Part shown: positions 56,865 through 64,000 of the stretch, one piece after another | How the letters are laid out: the number at the start of each line of letters is the position of its first letter | Numbering within the stretch: the stretch's first letter is position 1 | Source of the DNA: Chenggangzhangella methanolivorans | Lineage (GTDB): Bacteria > Pseudomonadota > Alphaproteobacteria > Rhizobiales > Methylopilaceae | DNA length: 64,000 nucleotides | Direction of reading: 5' to 3' | Assembly (NCBI RefSeq): GCF_019797865.1 | Contig: NZ_CP081869.1 | Location: forward strand, 4,912,501 to 4,976,500 | Position numbers and translations under genes: made by a program | Notes under the pieces: model-generated | Database searches by the model: none | Told to the model about the DNA's origin: nothing | The model's input: only the letters and a program-made list of their open reading frames with translations

Positions 56865-59300
56865 ATGATGCGTATGGTTCGGGTGTTCGGGCGTCTCGCG
56901 CTCGCGTCGTCGGTCGCCGTGAGCGCGATCACGGCAGGCGCAGGATTTGGCGTTCCCGGCGCTTCATCCTCGGCTTACGCGCAGAGCGGCGGCGTCACCG
57001 TCCGCGGCAACAAGCGCGTCGACGCTGAAACCGTCCGCTCCTACTTCACCGGGCGCGGCGCCCTCAATCAGGCGACCGTCGACGAAGGCATCCGCGGCCT
57101 CTACGCCACGGGCCTGTTCTCCGACGTGCGCGTCTCGCGCGCCGGCGGCGGCATCGTCGTGACGGTGACCGAGAACGAGGTGCTCAACCGCGTCGCGTTC
57201 GAAGGCAACAAGAAGATCAAGGACGCGGTTCTCGCGGCCGAGGTGCAGTCGAAGCCGCGCGGGCCGTACAATCCCGCGATCATCCAGGCCGACGCCCAGC
57301 GCATTCAGGACGTCTATCGCCGCTCCGGCCGCTATGAAGTGTCGGTCGAGCCGAAGACGATCTCCCAGCCGTCCGGCCGCGTCGATCTCGTGTTCGAGAT
57401 CAACGAAGGCGAAAAGACCAAGATCGGCTCCATCAATTTCGAGGGCAACACCGCCTTCGACGGCGGCACCCTGCGCGACCAGATGACGACCACCGAGTCG
57501 AACTGGCTGAGCTGGATCAAGACGTCCGACGTCTACGATCCCGACCGCGTCAACGCCGACCTCGAGCTGATCCGCAAGTTCTACCTGAACCACGGCTACG
57601 CGGACTTCCGCGTCGTGTCGGCCAACGCCTCGCTCGACCGCGCGACCAACGCCTTCACGCTGAACATCGTGGTCGAGGAAGGCCAGAAATATAAGTTCGG
57701 CGCCGTCGACGTGGAGTCGAGCGTGCCGGACGTCGACGTCACGACGCTCCGCGGCAAGATCCAGTCCTCGTCGGGCTCGACCTACAGCGCCGACGACATC
57801 GACAAGTCGGTCGAGGCCATGTCGCTCGACCTCGCCTCGCGCGGCTACGCCTTCGCGCAGGTCCGCCCCCGCGGCGACCGCAACATGTCCGACAGCTCGA
57901 TCGGCGTGACCTACGTTGTGGAAGAGGGCGCGCGCGTCTACATCGAGCGCATCAACATCCGCGGCAACACCCGCACGCGCGACTACGTCATCCGCCGCGA
58001 GTTCGACCTCGGCGAGGGCGACGCCTACAACCAGATCTTCATCGACCGCGCGGAGCGGCGCCTGAAGGCGCTTGGCTTCTTCAAGAACGTGAAGATCGGC
58101 ACCGAGCCGGGCTCCTCGCCCGACCGCGTCATCGTGAACGTGGACGTCGAGGATCAGGCCACCGGCGAATTCTCGGTGGCGGGCGGCTATTCGAGCCAAG
58201 ACGGCATCATCGGCGAAGTGGCGCTCGGCGAGCGCAACTTCCTCGGCCGCGGCCAGTACGCGCGCATCGCGGCCCAGTTCGGCCAGAACATCTCGGGCTT
58301 CGACTTCTCGTTCACCGAGCCGTACTTCCTCGGCAGCCGCGTCTCGGCGGGCATCGACCTCTACGCCAAGAAGCGCGACGAGACCGACTACACCTCCTAC
58401 ACCCTCAACACCTACGGCGGCGGCCTGCGCTTCGGCCTGCCGGTGACCGAGGAGTTCACGGTCGGCGCCCGCTACCAGATCTACCAGCAGGATCTGAAGG
58501 TTCCGGACCGCTACTCGCTGACGGTCGAGAACAAGAACGGCATCGACCGCCTGAACAGGGACCGCGCCTCGGCCGCGATTCTCGAGGCGGAAGGCAAGAC
58601 GCTGACCTCGCTCGCCGGCCTCTCGCTGATCTACAACACGCTCGACAACCCGCAGGTGCCCACCAAGGGCTTCTACGCGGAGCTGAAGGGCGACGTCGCC
58701 GGCCTCGGCGGCGACGCGCAGTATCTGCGCGGCACGTTCGACGGTCGGTACTACCACCCGATCTTCAACGAGAACTTCATCGGCATGCTGCGCACGCAGG
58801 CCGGCCACATGAAGGCCTATGGCAGCGACGATCTCGCGGTGCTCGACCACTTCCCGGGCGGCCCGGACCTCGTTCGCGGCTTCGAGCCTCAGGGCTTCGG
58901 CCCGCGCGACGTCGGCGTGCGCAACGCCGCCGGCCAGCGCGTGCTGAGGAACGGCAGCCCGAACGACGATCCGCTCGGCGGCACGACCTATTTCGGCGGT
59001 TCGGCCGAAGTGCAGTTCCCGATCTTCGGCATTCCGAAGGAGATCGGCCTCAAGGGCGCGGTCTTCGCCGACGCCGGCACCGTGTTCAACTACGAGGGCA
59101 TCAAGAGCCTGACGTCGAACGGCAAGACGGTGCTCGTGAACGTCGAAGGCGACGACAAGAAGCTGCGCTCCTCGGTCGGCGCCTCGCTGATGTGGAACTC
59201 GCCGCTCGGCCCGATCCGCTTCGACTTCGCCAAGGTGCTGTCGAAGTCCAAGTACGACGAGACGCAGTTCTTCCGCTTCTCGGGCGGCACGCGCTTCTGA
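56865..59300 (+). CDS. bamA: Outer membrane assembly factor BamA
   Basis: About 811 residues from ATG 56865, chosen because a signal peptide follows (FGRLALASSVAVSAITAGAG, then YAQ). Five POTRA domains span about 45-420 (GNKRVDAETVR begins the first). A beta-barrel follows, with VRGFEPQGFGPRD near 668 and the terminal FFRFSGGTRF with C-terminal Phe. Inserts beta-barrel proteins into the outer membrane. An in-frame TTG at 56757 is less likely. Confidence 0.95.
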   Translation: MMRMVRVFGRLALASSVAVSAITAGAGFGVPGASSSAYAQSGGVTVRGNKRVDAETVRSYFTGRGALNQATVDEGIRGLYATGLFSDVRVSRAGGGIVVTVTENEVLNRVAFEGNKKIKDAVLAAEVQSKPRGPYNPAIIQADAQRIQDVYRRSGRYEVSVEPKTISQPSGRVDLVFEINEGEKTKIGSINFEGNTAFDGGTLRDQMTTTESNWLSWIKTSDVYDPDRVNADLELIRKFYLNHGYADFRVVSANASLDRATNAFTLNIVVEEGQKYKFGAVDVESSVPDVDVTTLRGKIQSSSGSTYSADDIDKSVEAMSLDLASRGYAFAQVRPRGDRNMSDSSIGVTYVVEEGARVYIERINIRGNTRTRDYVIRREFDLGEGDAYNQIFIDRAERRLKALGFFKNVKIGTEPGSSPDRVIVNVDVEDQATGEFSVAGGYSSQDGIIGEVALGERNFLGRGQYARIAAQFGQNISGFDFSFTEPYFLGSRVSAGIDLYAKKRDETDYTSYTLNTYGGGLRFGLPVTEEFTVGARYQIYQQDLKVPDRYSLTVENKNGIDRLNRDRASAAILEAEGKTLTSLAGLSLIYNTLDNPQVPTKGFYAELKGDVAGLGGDAQYLRGTFDGRYYHPIFNENFIGMLRTQAGHMKAYGSDDLAVLDHFPGGPDLVRGFEPQGFGPRDVGVRNAAGQRVLRNGSPNDDPLGGTTYFGGSAEVQFPIFGIPKEIGLKGAVFADAGTVFNYEGIKSLTSNGKTVLVNVEGDDKKLRSSVGASLMWNSPLGPIRFDFAKVLSKSKYDETQFFRFSGGTRF

Positions 59301-59353
59301 CGTCTGACGTGTCCTGAAGGTTTGGCCTTCCGTCAGGGTTGAAAATTGGATAA

Positions 59354-59391
59354 GCGGGCGGCGGATCTCTCTCCGCCGCCCGCTTTCGTTT
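59354..59391 (+). terminator. Terminator after bamA
   Basis: A perfect twelve-base stem GCGGGCGGCGGA/TCCGCCGCCCGC with loop TCTCTC and then TTTCGTTT. It separates bamA from the lpxD-like gene, so the latter needs read-through or its own promoter. Confidence 0.8.
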
Positions 59392-59413
59392 GGCGGACCC
59401 CGCCTCCGACCCG

Positions 59414-60296
59414 ATGACCGAAGCCGTCTTCCACACCCGCCCCCGACCGCTCGACCTCGCAGGGCTCGCCGCTCTGACGGGCGCGCGCGCGCACGGCCGC
59501 GGCGGGGAGGGGCTCGCGGTAACCGGCGTCGGCGCGCTCGACTGGGCGGGGCCCTGCGACCTCGCGCTCGTGGTCGACGAGGAGGCGGCGGCCGCGCTCC
59601 CGCTCAGCCGGGCCGGCGTCTGCCTGGTCGCGCCCTCGCTCGCCGGCCGCGTGCCCGCTCACATCGTCGCGCTCGTGAGCGACGAGCCGGCCCGAGCCTT
59701 CGCGCGCGCCGCGCGGGCGCTCTTTCCGGCCGCGGTCCGCCCCGAGCCGCTGTTCGGCCCCGGCGTCGCGCCGGGCGCGGTGATCCATCCGGACGCGCGG
59801 CTCGAGCCGGACGTGACGGTCGACCCCGGCGCCGTGATCGGTCCGCGGGCGGAGATCGGCCGCGGCGCGCTCATCGGCGCCAACGCGGTGGTGGGCCCGG
59901 AGGTGCGGATCGGCCGGGGAAGCGCGATCGGCTCCGGCGCGGTCGTGACCTGCGCGCTGATCGGCGACCGCGTCGTCGTCGGCCCGGCGCGCGGCTCGGG
60001 CATGCGGCGCCCGTGGGCCCCTCCGACGCGCCGAGTCTCGGCCGGGTCGTGGTTCAGGACGACGTCGTCTCGGCGCCAACGTCTCGGTCGCTCGCGGCGG
60101 CCTTCATGATACCGTCATCGGCGAGAAGAGCCTGATCGGCGACCTCGCCTGCCTCGGCCCCGACGCCTCGATCGGCCGCGGCTGCGCGATCTTCGCGCTC
60201 GTGCGCGTGCCCGCGGGCGCGACCGTCAGCGACTTTTCCGTACTCGCCGTGGATCCGGCCTCAAGACCGGCGCGCAGCGCCCAAGGACCAAACTGA
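59414..60296 (+). CDS. LpxD-like acyltransferase (hexapeptide fold), short and divergent
   Basis: About 294 residues once missing bases near 59990 and near 60063 are bridged. The N-terminal domain is followed by hexapeptide repeats (PGAVIGPRAEIGRGALIGAN, then GRVVVQDDVVLGANVSVARG). The canonical AHN with the catalytic His is replaced by GPD (DLACLGPDASIG), the FGF motif is not visible, and the usual 50-60 C-terminal residues are missing: the protein ends soon after DFSVLAV. Position between bamA and fabZ identifies it by synteny. Activity is doubtful. Confidence 0.75.
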
Positions 60297-60778
60297 ATGA
60301 CCGACGCAGCAGACACCACGACGCCCGAGGCGCCGACCTCGCTCGGGACGGTGGACATCATGGCGATCATGAAGCGCTGCCGCACCGCTATCCGTTCCTG
60401 CTCGTCGACAAGATCGTCGAGATGCGGGGCGACGAGTTCGGCATCGGCATCAAGAACGTCACCTACAACGAGCCGCAGTTCCAGGGTCATTTCCCGGGCC
60501 AGCCGGTGATGCCGGGCGTGCTGATCATCGAGGGCATGGCGCAGACCGCCGGCGCGCTGTGCGTCGCCTCGGCCTCCGCCGGCGTGCCGCGCATCGTCTA
60601 TTTCATGACGATCGACAAGGCGAAGTTCCGCAAGCCCGTCGTGCCGGGAGACGTCCTCGAATACCACATGACGCGCATTAAGAAGCGCGGTTCGATGTGG
60701 TGGTACAAGGCGGAAGCGAAGGTCGCGGGCGTGAAGGTGGCGGAGGCCGAACTGTCCGCCATGCTGGTCGCCGAGTAA
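60297..60778 (+). CDS. fabZ: 3-hydroxyacyl-[acyl-carrier-protein] dehydratase FabZ, one frameshift
   Basis: About 160 residues. One base is missing near 60374 (KALPHRYPFLLVDKI expected). The hot-dog active site is intact: HRYPF His and GHFPGQPVMPGVLIIEGMAQ with the catalytic Glu. It makes trans-2-enoyl-ACP in fatty acid synthesis. The ATG abuts the stop of the LpxD-like gene. lpxA does not follow. Confidence 0.94.
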
Positions 60779-60985
60779 GGCCCGGCGACGGACGCGGGCA
60801 GGGCGTCGACGCTCCCGCCCGCGCCGCTCGCCTCAGAGCGTGATGCGACCTCGTTCGCTCACGCCGTCGTGCCCGGGGGATCCGGGCGTCGGCGACGTTC
60901 CGGGATCGTCGAGCGCTAAGCCGGAGTCGCGGACGCCTGCGAGGACGCGGGCGTGACGCGGCGGCTCAGCTTAAGATCATCGTGC

Positions 60986-61405
60986 TTCAGAGCGCCGCGC
61001 GGATCTTTTCGGCGTGGGCGGCCAGAACCTCGGGCTGCCCATCTTGCCGGTGTGCGGCTTCAGCGGCACGTCGGTCCAGCGCGGCAGCACATGGACATGG
61101 GTGTGGAAGATCACCTGTCCGCCCGCCGTCTCGTTGAACTGCTGGATGGTGACGCCCTCGGCGCCGAGCGCGGCCTTCACGGCCTTGGCGATCCTGGAGA
61201 CGGTCGCGTAGAGCGGCCCGAGCACGTCCTCGCCGATGTCGAGCATGTTGCGCGAGGCGGCCTTGGGGATCACCAGCACATGGCCGTCGCCGCGCGGCAT
61301 CACGTCCATGAAGGCGAGGGTGGCGTCGTCTTCGTAGACCTTGTGGGCCGGCAGGTCGCCGCGCAGGATCTTGGCGAAAACGTTGTCGGGATCGTAGTCG
61401 GCCAT
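60986..61405 (-). CDS. HIT family nucleotide-binding protein, one frameshift near the end
   Basis: About 139 residues from ATG 61405 (MADYDPDNVFAKILRGDLPA). The histidine triad HTHVHVLPRW is near 102 and NETAGGQVIFH precedes it. A missing base near 61032 changes the last residues; the true end (SPEVLAAHAEKIRAAL) is at 60986. It is a nucleoside phosphoramidase-type enzyme. Typical small HIT protein of bacteria. Confidence 0.9.
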
Positions 61406-61502
61406 TCGCTTCCCCTTGGATCGGTGGCGCAAGGGATCGCAGGCGGCCGCCCGGGTCAAGCCGGGATGCGCGATCGGGCGACGGTCGGCGGCGCCCTGAG
61501 AC

Positions 61503-62542
61503 TTACGAGCCGCGCCTGAAGGGCGTGGCGGCTTCGAGCTCGGTCTGCGCTTCGGCCACATAAGCGCGCTCGCGCTTCAGATAGTCGGCGACGGCGCGGG
61601 CGAGGCCGGGATCTGCGAAGAGATGGGCCGAGCGGGTGACGACCGGGCGGTAGCCGCGGGCGAGCTTGTGCTCGCCCTGCGCCCCGGCCTCGACGCGGGC
61701 GAGCCCCCGCGCGATCGCGGCGTCGATGGCCTGGTGGTAGCAGACCTCGAAATGCAGGAACGGGTGGTCCTCGACCGCGCCCCAATAGCGCCCGAACAGC
61801 GCGTCGCCCCGATGAAATTGAGCGCGCCGGCGATCGGACGCCCGTCGCGCTCGGCGATCACGAGCAGGATGGCCTCGGGCATCGCCTCGCCGACGAGGCT
61901 GAAGAAGCGGCGAGTGAGATAGGGCCGGCCCCATTTGCGCGAGCCGGTGTCCATGTAGAAGGCGAAGAAGGCGTCCCAGTCGGCTTCGCGAAGGTCGGCG
62001 CCGGTCGCGTGGCGGATCGTGATTCCGTTGGCGAGCGCGTCGCGCCGCTCGCGCTTCAGCTGCTTGCGCTTGCGGGAGGCGAGGCTCGCCAGAAAATCGT
62101 CGTAGGAGCCGTAGCCCTCGTTGCGCCAGTGGAACTGCTGGTCGTCACGCGGCAGGAAGCCTTCGCTGACGAGCAGCGCGCGCTGGCGATCCGTCGCGAA
62201 GGTCACGTGGACCGACGACGTCCGCGTCTGCCGCATGAGGCCGCGGAGCGCCGCGACGAGCCCGCCCTCCGCGGCGTCGCGGTCAAAGCCCGGCGCCGGC
62301 AAAAGGCGGGGCCCGGTCGCCGGGGTGAACGGCGCGGAGACCTGGAGCTTGGGGTAGTAGCTGCCGCCCGCGCGCTCATAGGCGTCGGCGAAGCCCTGGT
62401 CGAACACGTATTCGCCGCGGCTGTGGGACTTGAGGTAGCAGGGCGCGAATCCTGCCGGGCGGCCGTCCTCGTCCTCGAGAACGATATGGGCCGGCGCCCA
62501 GCCCGTGCCCGCGCCGACCGAGCCGGACTCCTCGAGCGCCAC
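61503..62542 (-). CDS. GNAT-like N-acyltransferase (COG3146/FemAB-like), frameshifted
   Basis: The frame starts at GTG 62542, but coding sequence (VVDRIADIDAQAWNEAAAAC) extends upstream to about 62660 without a start codon, so the true start is unclear. A missing base near 61807 splits the end (GDALFGRYWGAVEDHPFLHF follows in another frame). About 390 residues in total. GESYYPKLQ-like and HFEVCYHQAID motifs fit the peptidogalycan-biosynthesis-like GNAT family. Substrate unknown. Confidence 0.8.
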
Positions 62543-62892
62543 AAGAAACCGATGGTCGACGAAGGGGTTGTAGGGCTCGCCGCAGGCGGCCGCGGCCTCG
62601 TTCCACGCCTGCGCGTCGATGTCGGCGATGCGGTCTACGACCCGGGCGCGAAACGCGATGCTGTCGGCGGCCTGTGACGTGGCGGGCTCCCGTGGACGAT
62701 GTGGGCCTTGTGAAAAAAATAAGCGAAAGCAGGCTTTTGCGCGGCGCCGCCGCGGGCCGGGGTGCGTCGAAGGGACCAGATGCGGGGACTTTATCCCGCC
62801 TGCGGGCTTTGGTTCTATGCCGCCACGGCCGCGAGGCCCAAGACGCGCGGCGACGGAAGACGTCGAACGCGCGATACGGAGGACATGAACGG

Positions 62893-63421
62893 ATGAAACT
62901 TCATTTCGCCGCCGCGGCGGCGCTCGTGATCGGCGTGGCCGGCGCGGCGCAGGCCCATGGCCCGACGCGCCAGAAAACCGAGCAGAAGGTCGAGATCAAC
63001 GCGCCGGCCGAGAAGGTCTGGTCCGTGGTCGGAAACTTCCAGGACATGAGCTGGCTCGGGATCGTCGAGAAGAGAAGGCTCGGGCGGCAACGACAAGGGC
63101 GCCAAGCGCACCTTGACGCTCAAGGGCGGGGCCAAGGTCGAGGAAGAGATCAACCAGTACGCCGCCGACAAGATGATGTACTCGTACCGCATCACCAACG
63201 TCGACGTGAAGGTGCTGCCGGTCTCCAACTACTCGTCCAAGATCATCGTCAAGGGCGAAGGCGACAAGACCACGGTGACGTGGGACGGCGCGTTCTATCG
63301 CGGCTTCCCGAACAACGATCCGCCGCCGGAGCTCTCCGACGAGGCCGCGCTGAAGGCCGTCAGCGGCCTCTACAGCCAGGGCCTCCAGGACCTGAAGAAG
63401 AAGGTCGAAGGCGGAAGCTGA
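62893..63421 (+). CDS. MxaD-like SRPBCC family protein, one frameshift
   Basis: About 176 residues with a signal peptide (KLHFAAAAALVIGVAGAAQA) and an SRPBCC fold. QKVEINAPAEKVWSVVGNFQ begins the domain. A net one-base shift near 63072 is bridged to reach ITNVDVKVLPVSNYSSKIIV and GAFYRGFPNNDPPPELSDEA. The text is close to MxaD, a periplasmic protein linked to methanol dehydrogenase in methylotrophs. Role inferred from resemblance and from the propeller gene downstream. Confidence 0.8.
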
Positions 63422-63432
63422 GCGCCCCGCAC

Positions 63433-64000
63433 ATGCGCATTCTTCTCGCAGCGCTTTGCCTCGTCGTCGCGGGTCCTTCCCGCGCCGACGAGGCTTTCGT
63501 CACCAATCAGTCGAGCGACGACCTTTCGGTCGTCGACCTCGCCTCCGGCGACACGCTGGCCAGGATCCCGATCGGCGGCAAGCCCGCCGGCGTCGCCGTC
63601 ACGGCGGACGGGACGCGGGCCTATGTCACGAGTCCCGACGGAAAGTCGGTCTCGATCGTCGACGCCGCCAAGCGCGAGGTCGTGGGCAAGATCGAGACGG
63701 GCGGCGGCCCGCTCGGCGTGGCCGCGCACCCCTCCGGCAAGCCCGTCTACGTCGCCGATTGGTACCAGCACGTCGTCTATGCGATCGATCCGGACGCCAA
63801 GACGGTCGTCCACAAGATCCAGGTGGGGCTCTCGCCGTCCGGTCTCGCGGTGACGCCCGACGGGTCCCTGCTGATCTCGGCTGACCGGGATTCGAACGAG
63901 ATCTCGTTCATCGACACCGCCACCAACACGCGGACCGGCGGCCTCAAGGTCGGCGAGCGGCCGTTCGGCGTGACGATCGACAAGGACGGCAAGCGCGCCT
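63433..64000 (+). CDS. YVTN-type beta-propeller protein, 3'-truncated by the window
   Basis: ATG 63433, twelve bases after the SRPBCC gene. Signal peptide (ILLAALCLVVAGPSRA), then repeats of about 42 residues with the pattern V-D-A-VG-I-G-P-GVA-P-G-YV (AVTADGTRAYVTSPDGKSVS, VAAHPSGKPVYVADW, LAVTPDGSLLISADRDSNEI). The reading frame is open at the window end. Such propellers are encoded near PQQ-dependent dehydrogenases; the role here is inferred. Confidence 0.85.
   Translation, partial: MRILLAALCLVVAGPSRADEAFVTNQSSDDLSVVDLASGDTLARIPIGGKPAGVAVTADGTRAYVTSPDGKSVSIVDAAKREVVGKIETGGGPLGVAAHPSGKPVYVADWYQHVVYAIDPDAKTVVHKIQVGLSPSGLAVTPDGSLLISADRDSNEISFIDTATNTRTGGLKVGERPFGVTIDKDGKRA

Noticed and set aside
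56964..58850. 628-codon minus-strand frame
   Set aside because: Antisense shadow of bamA.

Overview
GC-rich (roughly 68-70 % by eye) chromosomal DNA from an alphaproteobacterium of the order Hyphomicrobiales (Rhizobiales). The assignment rests on the gene order nuoA-N, birA, rnj, mce, DUF1467, proS, lolC/E, lolD, dnaE and rpsB, tsf, pyrH, frr, uppS, cdsA, dxr, rseP, bamA, lpxD, fabZ. It is also supported by the short ProRS without an editing domain and by a helix-hairpin-helix tail on NuoE and on ribosomal protein S2. An MxaD-like SRPBCC protein next to a YVTN beta-propeller gene at the right edge, and two GFA-type proteins inside the nuo operon, hint at a methylotroph. That is inference, and no genus can be fixed.

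Layout. 1-11,812 is the right part of an integrated prophage: tail and receptor-binding genes, a sulfatase cargo gene, a lysis block (amidase, holin-like protein, coiled-coil membrane protein), a reverse-strand AT-richer insert, a repressor-like gene with a tandem operator, and a tRNA-Asp 3' fragment that marks the attachment site. 11,880-15,392 holds a lipid kinase and a DUF1501/DUF1800 pair. 15,795-33,279 is the complete complex I operon nuoA-N, interrupted by two GFA genes, an FkbM methyltransferase, a coiled-coil miniprotein and a two-helix membrane protein, followed by birA and RNase J. 35,801-45,071 carries repeats, a tRNA-like element, an unrecognised gene, mce, DUF1467, proS, a sulfurtransferase/YeeE sulfur pair and lolC/E-lolD. 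45,219-48,851 is a 36-residue membrane protein and dnaE. 49,128-60,778 is translation (rpsB, tsf, frr), UMP kinase and the envelope series uppS to fabZ. 60,986-64,000 has HIT and GNAT genes on the minus strand, then the MxaD-like and beta-propeller genes.

How the genes work together. The nuo products form one proton-pumping NADH dehydrogenase. The rpsB-to-fabZ block couples translation and nucleotide supply to isoprenoid carrier, phospholipid and outer-membrane assembly. LolC/E and LolD form the lipoprotein exporter.

Quality warning. About twenty one-base frameshifts occur across the window, many in single-copy essential genes (nuoD, nuoM, proS, lolC/E, lolD, rpsB, tsf, fabZ). I read nearly all of them as sequencing or assembly indels rather than gene decay, and I give spans that bridge them.
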